A stretch of 64,000 nucleotides of DNA. Source: Pseudoruegeria sp. SHC-113 (lineage in GTDB: Bacteria > Pseudomonadota > Alphaproteobacteria > Rhodobacterales > Rhodobacteraceae). The DNA lies in contig NZ_JAHUBR010000004.1 of assembly GCF_025376885.1 (NCBI RefSeq), forward strand, positions 62,001 to 126,000, written 5' to 3'. The notes beneath the pieces are model-generated. The model did not search any database and had not been told where the DNA came from. It saw only the letters and a program-made list of their open reading frames with translations. A program made the position numbers and the translations under genes. The stretch's first letter is position 1, and each line of letters starts with the position of its first letter. Shown here in pieces: positions 9,423 to 19,110 of this stretch.

Positions 9423-10784
9423 ATGGAGCAGGAACTACAGCAACTCACGGCGGAATTCTGGCGCTATACGGATGAGGCCGAGGGCTTCCTGCGCTCAATG
9501 CTCCTGCCGTCGCGCCTGCGCCAACTTGTGATCCTGATCGCGCTGGCCTGTGCGGCTTGGGGGGCCAAGGCCGTGATCGCACCGCGCGTCTATGCGTGGA
9601 TCCGAGGCCTTGAGGGGCGCAGCAAGGCGCAGTTGCGCAACCTCGTGGAGTTGCACCGCAGGATCTGGGGCTACAGCTATGTGGCGCTGATCTGGCTCTC
9701 CGTCTTCGTGATGAACAACCTCTTGGGGATGTTCCCCTCGCACACCTACATCCTGCGGATTGCCGGATCGGTGGGGCTGGCGTGGATTTTCGTGAGCCTG
9801 ATCACCCGCTTCGTGCGCAACCCGCTGATGGGCCGCATCCTGAAGTGGGTCGCCTGGACCTACACCGCGCTCTATTTCACCGGCCTTCTGGAACCGGTTG
9901 CGGGCGTGATGGATGCCATCGCCATAGAAATCAACGATTTCCGCCTCTCGGTGCTAATCGTCTTCAAGGCGCTCGTGGTGACGGGGGCGCTGGTATTCCT
10001 GGCCCGCTCGCTTTCCAATTTCATCACGCGCTGGGCCGCCAAGAACGAAAACATCTCGCCCACGCTCGGGGTGCTGATCGCCAAGCTCACGCAGGCGTTC
10101 CTTTATGTCTCTGCCGTCTTCTTCGGCCTGCGCGCCATCGGGTTCGACCTGACGGGCCTCACCGTGCTCTCCGGTGCCATCGGCCTTGGCCTAGGTTTTG
10201 GCTTGCAGAAGATCGTCTCCAACATCGTGTCGGGCGTTATCATCCTAATGGACAAATCGGTGAAGCCCGGTGACGTGATCTCGCTTGGCGATACCTTCGG
10301 CTGGATCGACTCGCTGGGCGCGCGCTACGTCTCGGTGGTGACACGGGACGGGCGGGAATATCTGATCCCCAACGAGGACCTGATCACCAACCAGGTGGTG
10401 AACTGGAGCCACTCAAACGAGCTTGTCCGCCTCGATATCCACTTCGGCACCGCCTATGGCGACGATCCGCACCACGTGCGCCGCACCGCCATCGACGCCG
10501 CGCTTTCGGTGAACCGGGTGCTGCCGGACAAGCAGCCCGTCTGCCACATCACCGGCTTTGGCGACAGCAGCGTGGACTATGTGCTGCGGTTCTGGATCTC
10601 CGATGCCACCAGCGGCCTCACCAACGTACGCGGCGATGTCTATCTGGCGCTCTGGGATGCCTTCAAGGCGGCCGGGATCAGCATTCCCTTCCCGCAGCGC
10701 GAGGTGCGGATACTGGGCGAAGAAGCGCCGAAGCCCGAGCGCCCGCGCGGAGCGCCGATGCCGCCCGATCTGGACGGCGATTGA
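9423..10784 (+). CDS. MscS-family mechanosensitive ion channel
   Basis: This 453-aa protein has an N-terminal coiled segment and about four or five membrane helices, followed by the MscS pore helix and beta domain. The pore region is rich in Gly and Ala (SGAIGLGLGFGLQKIVSNIV, about residues 247-266). The upper beta domain carries IILMDKSVKPGDVI and GREYLIPNEDLITNQVVNW, typical of MscS. It releases solutes on hypo-osmotic shock. It is longer than the 286-aa E. coli MscS, with extra N-terminal helices as in the MscK/YbdG groups. It is divergent from leuCD. Confidence 0.93.
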   Translation: MEQELQQLTAEFWRYTDEAEGFLRSMLLPSRLRQLVILIALACAAWGAKAVIAPRVYAWIRGLEGRSKAQLRNLVELHRRIWGYSYVALIWLSVFVMNNLLGMFPSHTYILRIAGSVGLAWIFVSLITRFVRNPLMGRILKWVAWTYTALYFTGLLEPVAGVMDAIAIEINDFRLSVLIVFKALVVTGALVFLARSLSNFITRWAAKNENISPTLGVLIAKLTQAFLYVSAVFFGLRAIGFDLTGLTVLSGAIGLGLGFGLQKIVSNIVSGVIILMDKSVKPGDVISLGDTFGWIDSLGARYVSVVTRDGREYLIPNEDLITNQVVNWSHSNELVRLDIHFGTAYGDDPHHVRRTAIDAALSVNRVLPDKQPVCHITGFGDSSVDYVLRFWISDATSGLTNVRGDVYLALWDAFKAAGISIPFPQREVRILGEEAPKPERPRGAPMPPDLDGD

Positions 10785-10896
10785 CCGCCGGCGGCGGGGC
10801 CGGATGGTGGCGTTAACACATTCAGCCTTCCTTCACGCGCCATGCTGCGCCAAGGTGGCGCCACTGATTGCTGTTTCCCGATCCAAGGTCTTTGTC

Positions 10897-11457
10897 ATGT
10901 TGCCTGCATCCCCTTTCTCCGCCCTGAAACCCGCGCTTGCCTGCCTTGCGCTGGCCACCCTCGTGGCCTGCACGCCGCCGCCGCCGGCCGGGGTGAAGCT
11001 GCTGGAGGACACGGACCCGCTCACCGTTGATCCGGCCACCATCGCCGTGCGCATCCACCTGCCCGAGGGCGTGGGCCTGCAAAAAGGCGGCGCGGTGCTT
11101 TCGGTGGGGGCCACGAATGGCACCACGCAGCTGAAAGAGGATTTCAAGCTGCAGACGGTGAAGCGTGGCGACGATCTACTGGACTTCTCGCTCACAGAGA
11201 AAGATGCCGCGCGCTTCCGCGAATTGCAGGCGCAGGCGCGCACGTGGAAGGCCGAAAGCCCCGATACCGCGAAGGGCAGCCTTTCGGTCGATGTGAAGGG
11301 CTGCGCCATCGACGGGCCGGTCTCGCCCACCGTCACCACCGCCATCGACATCAGCCTCGACAGCGGCGCAACCTTCCTGCCCCTGCTGCCGCGCACCCCC
11401 CTGTGGGAGATCACCGATGCGGTGAACGTGGCGCAACTGCAGCCTTGCAGAGGCTAG
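10897..11457 (+). CDS. Putative lipoprotein of unknown function
   Basis: This 186-aa protein has a lipoprotein signal peptide: a hydrophobic core followed by the lipobox LVAC, with the lipidated Cys at about residue 26, then a Pro-rich linker. The mature part is mostly beta-like and polar, with no family I recognise. Only two Cys remain in the mature part besides the lipid anchor (VKGCAIDG and QPCRG). The ATG at 10897 is chosen because it directly precedes the signal peptide; the frame is open further upstream into the channel gene. It is probably anchored in the outer membrane, facing the periplasm. Confidence 0.75.
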   Translation: MLPASPFSALKPALACLALATLVACTPPPPAGVKLLEDTDPLTVDPATIAVRIHLPEGVGLQKGGAVLSVGATNGTTQLKEDFKLQTVKRGDDLLDFSLTEKDAARFRELQAQARTWKAESPDTAKGSLSVDVKGCAIDGPVSPTVTTAIDISLDSGATFLPLLPRTPLWEITDAVNVAQLQPCRG

Positions 11458-11638
11458 AACGAAACGTCATAGCGGCATTGTGGCCTGCGCGGCGGGGGCA
11501 TGGATTGAGATTTGCCCCCGTGAGTGTTACCTTTGAGCCATGCCCAGCGCCGGGGCCTTGTCGGCGCGTTGCAAGGAGGACGATGTCCTGTCTCACGCTG
11601 CAGACGCAATCGATGGCACGATTGCACCGGAAACCGCG

Positions 11639-12004
11639 ATGACGGCGGTTCAAACGGATTGGTCGAGCGAAACGCTGCTCGACGCCATTCTCTCTTCGCT
11701 TCAGGATGACAAGGCCGAGGATGTCACGCAGATCAACCTGCGCGGCAAGTCCGAGATGGCGGATTACATGGTGATCTGCTCGGGCCGCTCGTCGCGGCAG
11801 GTTGCCTCGATCTCCGAGAAGCTGACCGAGCGCCTGAAAACCGAATTCGGCATCCACTCCAAGGTGGAAGGTGCCGATGCGGGGGATTGGGTGCTGATCG
11901 ACACGGGCGATGTGATCGTGCATGTCTTCCGTCCGGAAGTGCGCGAGTTCTACCAGCTCGAAAAGATGTGGCTCACAGCCGGCGCGACGCCTGCGAAAGC
12001 CTAG
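11639..12004 (+). CDS. rsfS: Ribosomal silencing factor RsfS
   Basis: RsfS (Iojap/YbeB family) binds ribosomal protein L14 and blocks subunit joining in slow growth. The core matches: DDKAEDVTQINLRGKS, YMVICSGRSSRQVASI, GDWVLIDTGDVIVHVF and REFYQLEKMW. From the ATG at 11639 it is 121 aa, normal. The frame is open upstream to 11540. A strong AAGGAGGA at 11573-11580 serves an overlapping 19-codon ORF (11583-11642) that ends in an ATGA overlap with this start, so initiation could be by coupling. rlmH follows with no gap, as is usual. Confidence 0.93.
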   Translation: MTAVQTDWSSETLLDAILSSLQDDKAEDVTQINLRGKSEMADYMVICSGRSSRQVASISEKLTERLKTEFGIHSKVEGADAGDWVLIDTGDVIVHVFRPEVREFYQLEKMWLTAGATPAKA

Positions 12005-12475
12005 ATGCGCGTTCATATCTGTGCCGTGGGCCGCCTACGGGCCGGTCCCGAGCGCGAGTTGATCGACGACTACCTGACCCGGTTCGACAGGACCGGGCGC
12101 GCACTGGGCCTTGGGCCCGCCACCCTCACCGAAGTCGAAGACAAGAAGGGCGGCGGCATGGCTGCCGAGGCCGCGCTCTTGGAGCGCGCCCTGCCCAAGG
12201 GCGCGGTGATCTGCGCGATGGATGAGCGTGGCCGGGTGATGACCTCACCCGATTTCGCCATCCAGCTAGGCCAGTGGCGCGACATGGGGCGCGGGGATGT
12301 GGCCTTCCTGATCGGCGGGGCTGACGGGCTGGCGCCCGAGTTGCGGGCACAAGCCGATTTCAAGCTTTCCTTCGGCAAGATGGTCTGGCCGCATATGCTG
12401 GCCCGCGTGATGCTCACCGAGCAGCTCTACCGGGCGGCCTCCATTCTTGCGGGCAGCCCCTACCACCGCGTTTAA
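12005..12475 (+). CDS. rlmH: 23S rRNA (pseudouridine-1915 N3)-methyltransferase
   Basis: RlmH (156 aa, normal) is a SPOUT methyltransferase that methylates pseudouridine 1915 in helix 69 of 23S rRNA using SAM. Conserved blocks are the N-terminal VGRLRAGPE, AMDERGRVMTSPDFA, FLIGGADGL and LARVMLTEQLYRA, the last forming the trefoil-knot tail, ending in SPYHRV. It starts immediately after the rsfS stop, indicating one operon. Confidence 0.97.
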   Translation: MRVHICAVGRLRAGPERELIDDYLTRFDRTGRALGLGPATLTEVEDKKGGGMAAEAALLERALPKGAVICAMDERGRVMTSPDFAIQLGQWRDMGRGDVAFLIGGADGLAPELRAQADFKLSFGKMVWPHMLARVMLTEQLYRAASILAGSPYHRV

Positions 12476-12518
12476 AGCCTCCAGAAACTTAAATAACCTG
12501 AGCTGTATAGAACAGTGG

Positions 12519-12554
12519 GCGTTCACCGGGCCGAGGGAACGGCCCGGTGAACGC
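12519..12554. terminator. Strong inverted repeat between convergent rlmH and mtlK
   Basis: There is a perfect 15-bp stem (GCGTTCACCGGGCCG with its complement) and a 6-nt loop. It lies 43 bp after the rlmH stop and about 80 bp from the end of the convergent mannitol dehydrogenase gene. It lacks a T-run on either side, so it may stop both transcripts or protect their 3' ends. Confidence 0.55.
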
Positions 12555-12631
12555 ATGCCGCATGTGGGGTTCCACGTCTCACTCTGGGGAAACCAAAAGG
12601 CAGGTACTCCGGCACAGGCGGCAAGCTGGTG

Positions 12632-14137
12632 TCATTGGGCCAGATAGACCGCGATTGCGGCTTCTGCTCCTTCCGCCCAGATCAGCGACAACCAGCGCGT
12701 AAACGCCTCGGCAAACCCTTCGTGTTCATGCAGATCGCCGTAGAAGCGTTCCATGCTCAGCCAGACCAGCGGCGCGCTGCGGGCTTTCGCGGCGCAAGTG
12801 GTCAGCTCGTCCCAGAAGGGGTCGTTGGCGGCAATGCGGCTGCCGTCCTCCCGCGTGCCTTCGCACATACGCGCCCAGAAGGCCTCCACCAGTGCGAGCC
12901 CCTCCACCGGCGCGCCCTTGGCAAGGGCGTCCTGCACCGTGGGTAGGATGAAGCCCGGATGGCGCGAGGCGCCATCAAAGGCCACACGGCGGGTGGTGTC
13001 CACGATGCGCGGGTTTGCGAAGCGGCGCGCGATCAGGTCGATATAGGCTTGCGGCGTCATCCCCGGCACGTCCGCCACATGGGGCGCGATTTCCTCGCGC
13101 TCAACCTTCAGGAAGAAGGGCTGCACGGCGGCATGGGCCATGCAGTCGGCGATGGTCGCGAGCCCGAGGATCTCCCCGACATTGGCAAGGATCTGGTGGC
13201 CGCCGTTGAGCTGACGGATCTTCATCGCCTCAAAGGCGTGCACATCATCGGTGAAGGTCGCCCCCACGCGGCCCCAATCGGGCCGCCCGGCGCAGAAGTC
13301 ATCTTCGATCACCCACTGGCGGAAGGTCTCATGGGTCACCGGCACGGCATCGGCGACGCCCATCTCCCGCGCCAGAGCCAGTTCGCCGGGGCCAGTGGCG
13401 GGCACGATGCAATCCACCATGGAATTCGGGAAGCTGCAGTGCGCCTCGATCCACGCGGCCAGATCCGGGTCCGACAGCTGCGCGAGCGACAGAACGGTTT
13501 GCTTCAGGATCGTGCCGTTGCCCTGCAGGTTGTCACAGCTTTGGCAGGTGAAGGGGCCAGCGCTTGCAGCACGGCGCAGCTTGAGCGCGGCGATCATCGC
13601 GCCGAAAGCCGTGCGTGGGCGGGCCGGATGCGCCGCATCATGCTGGATGTCGGGGTGATCGGTGGCAAAGCCGCCGGTGGCCGGATCGATGTAATAGCCG
13701 CCTTCCGTCACCGTGAGCGAGACGATGCGGATCGCCGGATCGGCCATGGCGGCAATCAACGGCGCGTTGCCCTCCTCGATGGGCAGGTAGCCGATCATCG
13801 CGCCCGTGACTTCCGCCGAGGAGCCTGCCGGGTCCAGCGCGATCAGCGTCGAGAGGCAATCCTGCGCCAGAAGCTTTTCGCGCATCTGCGCATCATAGGG
13901 GCGCACGCCTGCGCCGAGGATGGCCCAATCCTGCGCCAGACCGTCCTGCATCAGCCGGTGCAGATACCACGCCTGATGGGCGCGGTGGAAATTGCCAAGC
14001 CCAATATGGACGATGCCCGGAGTGAGCGCCTTGCGGTCGTAGCGGGGGCGTTCAATGCCCTCGGGCAGCCTGCCGAACGTGGCATTGCTCAGGGGCAGCG
14101 GGGCAGGGGCTTTCGCGGTGTCATCTGGCTTTGCCAT
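12632..14137 (-). CDS. mtlK: Mannitol 2-dehydrogenase (polyol dehydrogenase)
   Basis: This 501-aa long-chain dehydrogenase oxidises D-mannitol to D-fructose with NAD+. It shows the NAD-binding IVHIGLGNFHRAHQAWYL near residue 45 and the catalytic motif KIRQLNGGHQIL, with Lys, Asn and His in the K-x4-N-x2-H spacing of the family. A Rossmann domain is followed by the helical C-terminal domain. The start could be the ATG at 14137, 2 nt after the smoS stop, or the ATG at 14152, which overlaps smoS; the N-terminal 25 residues are poorly conserved in either case. It is the last gene of the polyol operon, as in R. sphaeroides. Confidence 0.92.
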   Translation of the reverse strand: MAKPDDTAKAPAPLPLSNATFGRLPEGIERPRYDRKALTPGIVHIGLGNFHRAHQAWYLHRLMQDGLAQDWAILGAGVRPYDAQMREKLLAQDCLSTLIALDPAGSSAEVTGAMIGYLPIEEGNAPLIAAMADPAIRIVSLTVTEGGYYIDPATGGFATDHPDIQHDAAHPARPRTAFGAMIAALKLRRAASAGPFTCQSCDNLQGNGTILKQTVLSLAQLSDPDLAAWIEAHCSFPNSMVDCIVPATGPGELALAREMGVADAVPVTHETFRQWVIEDDFCAGRPDWGRVGATFTDDVHAFEAMKIRQLNGGHQILANVGEILGLATIADCMAHAAVQPFFLKVEREEIAPHVADVPGMTPQAYIDLIARRFANPRIVDTTRRVAFDGASRHPGFILPTVQDALAKGAPVEGLALVEAFWARMCEGTREDGSRIAANDPFWDELTTCAAKARSAPLVWLSMERFYGDLHEHEGFAEAFTRWLSLIWAEGAEAAIAVYLAQ

Positions 14138-14139
14138 CG

Positions 14140-14913
14140 TCAGCTCATCCATTGTCCGCCGTCCACGTTGTAGCATTGTGCCACGATGTATTCGGCCTCT
14201 TCGCTGGCGAGGAAGACGGCCATCCCCGTCAGATCCTCGGCGCGGCCCATGCGCCCGTAAGGCACGCCCGCCGCGACTTCCTTCTTCTTCTGGCCCGGTG
14301 CCTTGCCTTCGTGCTTGGCGAAAAAGGCGTCCACGCCGTCCCAGTGCTCGCCATCCACCACGCCGGGGGCGATGGCGTTGACGTTGATTCCGTGCTGGAT
14401 CAGGTTCAGCCCCGCCGATTGGGTGAGGCTGATCACGGCAGCTTTCGTGGCGCAGTAGACGGCCACCAGCGGCTCGCCCCGGCGGCCCGCCTGGCTGGCC
14501 ATGTTGATGATCCGGCCCCGGATGCCGCGTTCGATCATGTGGCACGCCACGGCCTGCATCGTGAAGAGCGTGCCGGCGACGTTGATCTGAAATACGCGGT
14601 CATAATCGGCGCGCTCGATCTCGACGACGGGCGCGGCGGTGAAGAGGGCGGCGTTGTTGATCAGGATGTCGATCTGGCCGAAGCGCGCCACCGTCGCGGC
14701 GATGGCCGCGTCGATGCTCTCCTGCCGGGTGACGTCCATCTCCACCGCAAAGGCGTTTTCGCCCAGCTCCGCGGCTGTTTCCTGCGCGCGGGCGATGTTG
14801 ATGTCGGCGATGGCCACCTGCGCCCCTTCGCGCAGATAGGCCTGCGCAAACGCCGCCCCGATGCCGCGCGCGGCACCGGTGATCAGCGCGGTTTTTCCGT
14901 CCAGCCGTTTCAT
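14140..14913 (-). CDS. smoS: Sorbitol dehydrogenase (short-chain dehydrogenase)
   Basis: SmoS (257 aa) oxidises D-sorbitol (glucitol) to D-fructose, and galactitol to tagatose in relatives. The NAD-binding motif TGAARGIG (residues about 12-19), the NNA motif (INNAAL), a catalytic Ser in NMASQAG and YCATK with Tyr-x-x-x-Lys are all present. The sequence closely resembles Rhodobacter SmoS as I remember it, including [15 protein letters not shown] and the end [10 protein letters not shown]. It overlaps smoK by 4 bp and abuts mtlK, so all three are translationally linked. Confidence 0.93.
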   Translation of the reverse strand: MKRLDGKTALITGAARGIGAAFAQAYLREGAQVAIADINIARAQETAAELGENAFAVEMDVTRQESIDAAIAATVARFGQIDILINNAALFTAAPVVEIERADYDRVFQINVAGTLFTMQAVACHMIERGIRGRIINMASQAGRRGEPLVAVYCATKAAVISLTQSAGLNLIQHGINVNAIAPGVVDGEHWDGVDAFFAKHEGKAPGQKKKEVAAGVPYGRMGRAEDLTGMAVFLASEEAEYIVAQCYNVDGGQWMS

Positions 14914-15914
14914 GCGATCCTCAGGCCCTGCGCGTCAAAGCGGTGGATCACATCGGCGCGCGGGGTCAGGTGCACGCGGTCGCCGTGGCGGAAGCCCACC
15001 TCGCCATCGGCGCGCACGGTGATCGTGTCGGCGAGGCCGGTCTGGTGGATGTGGAAGAACGTATCGGAGCCGAGGTGCTCGGAGACGCCAACCACGCCGC
15101 TCCACGGCCCTTCGCTCGCGCTCACGGCGATATGCTCGGGCCGCACGCCGATGGTGTGGGCGTCGTGCTTGGCAGCCTCGGGCCCTTCGATGAAGTTCAT
15201 CTTGGGCGAGCCGATGAAGCCGGCCACGAAAAGGTTGCGCGGTTCGCGGTAGAGCTCCAGCGGGCTGCCGACCTGCTCGATATTGCCCGCGCGCAGCACG
15301 ACAATCTTGTCGGCCATCGTCATGGCTTCCACCTGATCGTGGGTCACGTAGATCATAGTGGTTTTCAGGCGTTCGTGCAGTTCGCTGATCTCCAGCCGCA
15401 TGCCCACGCGCAGGGCGGCGTCGAGGTTGGAGAGAGGCTCATCGAAGAGGAAGGCCGCCGGTTCGCGCACGATGGCACGGCCGATGGCGACCCGCTGGCG
15501 CTGCCCGCCCGAAAGCTGGCCCGGGCGGCGGTCCAGATAATCGGTGAGGTTCAGCACCGAGGCCGCCCCTTCCACGCGTTTGTCGATCTCGGCCTGATCG
15601 AGCTTCGCCATCCGCAGCGGGAAGGCGATGTTCTTGCGCACGCTCATATGCGGGTAGAGCGCGTAGGACTGGAACACCATGGCAAGCCCGCGCTTGGCCG
15701 GGGGCACGTCCGTGGCATCGGTGCCGTCGATCTCGATATGGCCGGTGGTGATGTCCTCAAGGCCGGCGATCAGGCGCAGCAGGGTGGATTTCCCGCAGCC
15801 CGAGGGGCCGACAAACACCGTGAACTCGCCATCCTGAATGGTCAGATCCAGCGGGGGAATGACCTCGACATCGCCAAACTTCTTGGTGACTTGTTTGAGT
15901 TGGATACGTCCCAT
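14910..15914 (-). CDS. smoK: Polyol ABC transporter ATP-binding protein
   Basis: This 334-aa ATPase is of the MalK/UgpC type. It has Walker [12 protein letters not shown], signature [14 protein letters not shown], Walker [13 protein letters not shown], the switch His in [10 protein letters not shown], and a C-terminal OB-fold/TOBE regulatory domain from about residue 240. It energises import of sorbitol or mannitol through SmoF-SmoG. It lies 12 bp after smoG and overlaps smoS. Confidence 0.93.
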   Translation of the reverse strand: MGRIQLKQVTKKFGDVEVIPPLDLTIQDGEFTVFVGPSGCGKSTLLRLIAGLEDITTGHIEIDGTDATDVPPAKRGLAMVFQSYALYPHMSVRKNIAFPLRMAKLDQAEIDKRVEGAASVLNLTDYLDRRPGQLSGGQRQRVAIGRAIVREPAAFLFDEPLSNLDAALRVGMRLEISELHERLKTTMIYVTHDQVEAMTMADKIVVLRAGNIEQVGSPLELYREPRNLFVAGFIGSPKMNFIEGPEAAKHDAHTIGVRPEHIAVSASEGPWSGVVGVSEHLGSDTFFHIHQTGLADTITVRADGEVGFRHGDRVHLTPRADVIHRFDAQGLRIA

Positions 15915-15926
15915 GGGTCGGGTTCC

Positions 15927-16757
15927 TTATTTCACTGCGCCGAAGGTCAGGCCGCGGACAAGTTGTTTCTGGCTGAACCAGCCAAGGATGAGGATCGGCG
16001 CGATGGCCATGGTGGAGGCCGCGCTCAGCTTGGCGAAGAACAGGCCTTCGGGGCTGGAATAGCTGGCGATGAAGGCGGTGAGCGGCGCGGCGTTGACCGA
16101 GGTGAGATTGAGCGTCCAGAAGGCTTCGTTCCACGCGAGGATGAAGTTCAGCAGCAGCGTGGAGGCGATGCCGGGCACGGCCATGGGCGTGAGGATGTAA
16201 AGAAGCTCTTCCTTCAGCGTGGCCCCGTCCATCCGCGCGGCTTCAAGGATTTCGCCGGGGATTTCGCGGAAGTAGGTGTAGAGCATCCAGACGATGATCG
16301 GCAGGTTGATCAGCATCAGGATGATCACCATGGCGAAGCGGTTGTCCAGAACGCCCAGCTGGATGCAGAGCAGGTAGATCGGGTAGAGCACGCCCACTGC
16401 GGGCAGCATCTTGGTGGAGAGCATCCACATCAGGATGTCCTTGGTGCGCTTGGAGGGCACGAAGGCCATGGACCATGCCGCAGGCACTGCGATGATGATG
16501 CCCAGCACGGTGGAGCCGCCGGCGATGATCACCGAGTTCCACAGGAAGCGCATGTAGTCGGAGCGCTCTTGCACGATGGCGTAGTTTTCCAGCGTCCAGT
16601 CGAAGTTCAGAAAGATCGGCGGGCTTGCGATGGCCTGCGCCTCGGTTTTGAAGCTCGTCAGGATCGTCCAGAGGATCGGGAAGAAGATCAGCAAGCCGAT
16701 GGCCCAGGCGAGGGCTGTGTTGAGGATCTTGCGGTTGGGGGTCACGGAGCGTGCCAT
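15927..16757 (-). CDS. smoG: Polyol ABC transporter permease (MalG-type)
   Basis: This 276-aa inner-membrane permease has six predicted helices and the binding-protein-dependent transport (EAA) loop EAARMDGATLKEELLYILTP near residue 180, which contacts the ATPase. It is the second permease of the pair, 13 bp after smoF. Confidence 0.92.
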   Translation of the reverse strand: MARSVTPNRKILNTALAWAIGLLIFFPILWTILTSFKTEAQAIASPPIFLNFDWTLENYAIVQERSDYMRFLWNSVIIAGGSTVLGIIIAVPAAWSMAFVPSKRTKDILMWMLSTKMLPAVGVLYPIYLLCIQLGVLDNRFAMVIILMLINLPIIVWMLYTYFREIPGEILEAARMDGATLKEELLYILTPMAVPGIASTLLLNFILAWNEAFWTLNLTSVNAAPLTAFIASYSSPEGLFFAKLSAASTMAIAPILILGWFSQKQLVRGLTFGAVK

Positions 16758-16770
16758 GGTCAGTTTCTCC

Positions 16771-17646
16771 TCACGCGTCCAGGTTCTTGCCGACGATGCG
16801 CATCAGGAAGAGCGCGATGATATTGGCAAGGATGATGGCGTAGACGCCGCCTGCAGAGCCGAGGCCCACGTTCTGGCTTTCCAGCACGCGCTGGAAGATC
16901 AGGTAGGTGAGCGTCCGGGTGCCGAAGGCGCCGCCGGTGGTGACGAAGATCTCGGCGAAGATCGCCAGCAGGAAGATCGTCTGGATCAGGATCACGATGG
17001 TGATGGCGCGGCTCAGGTGCGGCAGGACGATGTGGTAGAAGCGCTTGAGCGGCGGGGCGCCGTCCATCTCGGCGGCTTCGAGCTGTTCGCTGTCCAGCGA
17101 CTGGATCGCCGTGAGCAGGATCAGCGTGGCGAAGGGCAGCCACTGCCACGAGACGATCATGATGATCGAGCCGAGCGAGGCATCCGAGAGCCAGGAAACC
17201 GGCTCGGCCCCGAAGAAGCGCCAGAGGTGCGCAAACAGGCCGTTCACGGGATCCATGAACATGTTCTTCCACACCAGCGCGGAGACGGTGGGCATGACGA
17301 AGAAGGGGGCAATCACGAGGATGCGGACAACGCCTTGCCCCCACATCGGCTGGTCCAGCAGCATTGCGAGCAGGATGCCGAGGATCACCGTGATCAGCAA
17401 CACGCCGCCGACGATCACAAGCGTTGTCTGTACGGCAGGCCAGAAGGCGCTGGAGGTGACAAAGCGGACGTAGTTGTCAAACCCCACCCAGCCAAGATCG
17501 CCGCCGCGCAGCGGAAGGTATTTCTTGAAGGAGAAATACAAGGTCATCGTGAGGGGCACGAGCATCCAGACGAGCAGGACGAAGACGGCCGGTGCCATCA
17601 TGATCCGTGCTGCTGACCGGGAGTGTTGCGTTGCCATTGGGGACAT
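16771..17646 (-). CDS. smoF: Polyol ABC transporter permease (MalF-type)
   Basis: This 291-aa permease has six helices, a YFSFKKYLPLRG segment after helix 1 as in UgpA-like permeases, and the EAA loop EAAEMDGAPPLKRFYHIVLP near residue 195. It partners SmoG. It is separated from the binding-protein gene smoE by 116 bp that carry a strong hairpin (17720-17747). Confidence 0.92.
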   Translation of the reverse strand: MSPMATQHSRSAARIMMAPAVFVLLVWMLVPLTMTLYFSFKKYLPLRGGDLGWVGFDNYVRFVTSSAFWPAVQTTLVIVGGVLLITVILGILLAMLLDQPMWGQGVVRILVIAPFFVMPTVSALVWKNMFMDPVNGLFAHLWRFFGAEPVSWLSDASLGSIIMIVSWQWLPFATLILLTAIQSLDSEQLEAAEMDGAPPLKRFYHIVLPHLSRAITIVILIQTIFLLAIFAEIFVTTGGAFGTRTLTYLIFQRVLESQNVGLGSAGGVYAIILANIIALFLMRIVGKNLDA

Positions 17647-17719
17647 CTCCTCTGTTGACGCTCGTCAAGCGTCCCAGAAACCCTTCGGAAATTTCAAGGA
17701 AAAGGTGGGGTGGTGAAGT

Positions 17720-17747
17720 GGGGCGCGGGGTGGAGGGCCCGCGCCCC
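17720..17747 (-). other. Stem-loop between smoE and smoF
   Basis: GGGGCGCGGG and its perfect 10-bp complement surround an 8-nt loop just downstream of smoE. There is no T-run. By analogy with malE-malF and other transporter operons it may protect the smoE 3' end so the binding protein is made in excess over the permeases. Confidence 0.5.
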
Positions 17748-17762
17748 TTCAGGGAGGAAGCC

Positions 17763-19061
17763 TTAGTAGCCTGCAGCTTCCATCGCTTCGGTCGTGATGG
17801 CCTGAGCTTTCTCAAGCGCTTCTTCGACGGTCTGCTGACCGGCGTAGGCGGCGGAGAATTCCTGGCTTACTTCCGTGGCGATACCGGCGAACTCCGGGAT
17901 GGCGGCGAATTGGATGCCGACATAGGGAACCGGATCAACCGTGGGGTTGTTCGGATCCGCAGACAGGATGGAGTCCAGCGTCATTTTCGCGAAGGGCACT
18001 TCCTGGTATTCAGGCGTTTCGTAGAGCGAGGTGCGAGCACCCGGCGGTACGTTCGCCCAGCCTTCGTTTTCAGCAACCAGCGCGATGTAGTCCTTGGACG
18101 TGGCCCACTCGATGAACTGCTTGGCTTCAGCTTCTTTCTGGGTGCCGGCCGGAACGGCCAGTGCCCAGGCCCAGAGCCAGTTGGAGCGCTTGCCAAGGCC
18201 GGTGTCCGGCGCAAGGGCAAAGCCCACGCTGTCGGCGACGGTCGAGTCCTTGCCGGTCACGAAGGACGCCGCAACAGTGGCGTCGATCCACATGCCGCAT
18301 TTGCCTTGGTTGAACAGCGAGAGGTTCTCGTTGAAGCCGTTGGTGGCGTAACCAGCGGGGCCGGATTCATCCATCATGCCCTTGTAGAAGTTCAGGGTGT
18401 TGGCCCAGGCTTCGGTGTCGAACTGTGCTTTCCAGTCCTCGTCGAACCAGCGCGCGCCGAAGGAGTTGGACATTGCGGTGATGAAAGCGCCGCCTTCACC
18501 CCAACCGGCTTTGCCGCGCAGGCAGATGCCGTTGATGTCGGCGTCGCGGTCCGTCATGGCGGCGGCGGCTTCGCGGATGAACTCCCACGTCGGCGCTTCC
18601 GGCATTTCGAGCCCGGCCTTCTCCATCAGATCGGTGCGATACATGATCATGGAGCTTTCGCCGTAGAAGGGCGCGGCATAGAGCGTGCCCTCGTGCGACA
18701 GGCCGCCGGCCATGGCGGGCAGGATGTCGCCCACGTCGTACTCGTCAGACAGATCGTCCAGCGCAACAAGCCAGCCATTGGCGCCCCAGATCGGGGTTTC
18801 GTACATGCCGATGGTCATGATGTCGAACTGGCCACCCTTGGTGGTGATGTCCGTGGTCACACGCTGGCGCAGGACGTTTTCTTCGAGCGTTACCCACTCG
18901 ACGTCGATGCCCGTCGCTTCGGTGAATTTGTCGGTGTAGCCCTGCATGCGGATCATGTCGCCGTTGTTGACGGTGGCGATGGTGATCGTTTCAGCGGTGG
19001 CAGCACCACCCGACACGAGCGCGAGTGCGGTAGCCGCACGAAGTGCGTTCTTAAGGTTCAT
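17763..19061 (-). CDS. smoE: Polyol ABC transporter substrate-binding protein
   Basis: This 432-aa periplasmic protein of the family-1 (sugar) binding proteins has a signal peptide (ALRAATALALVSGGAATAE) cleaved near residue 23. The mature part begins TITIATVNNGDM, and GKCGMWIDATVAASF and FAKMTLDSILSADPNNPTV follow later. It binds sorbitol/mannitol by homology and context. It is the first structural gene of the operon; 95 bp upstream separate it from the regulator gene and contain operator-like sequences. Confidence 0.92.
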   Translation of the reverse strand: MNLKNALRAATALALVSGGAATAETITIATVNNGDMIRMQGYTDKFTEATGIDVEWVTLEENVLRQRVTTDITTKGGQFDIMTIGMYETPIWGANGWLVALDDLSDEYDVGDILPAMAGGLSHEGTLYAAPFYGESSMIMYRTDLMEKAGLEMPEAPTWEFIREAAAAMTDRDADINGICLRGKAGWGEGGAFITAMSNSFGARWFDEDWKAQFDTEAWANTLNFYKGMMDESGPAGYATNGFNENLSLFNQGKCGMWIDATVAASFVTGKDSTVADSVGFALAPDTGLGKRSNWLWAWALAVPAGTQKEAEAKQFIEWATSKDYIALVAENEGWANVPPGARTSLYETPEYQEVPFAKMTLDSILSADPNNPTVDPVPYVGIQFAAIPEFAGIATEVSQEFSAAYAGQQTVEEALEKAQAITTEAMEAAGY

Positions 19062-19110
19062 TGGGTCCTCCCGTAAACAATTTACCCGACGACAAGCATC
19101 GGAAAATTCT

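Noticed and set aside
14943-16820. 625-codon plus-strand open frame over smoK-smoG
   Set aside because: It spans two genes with clear motifs on the other strand and crosses their boundary. It is a shadow frame.
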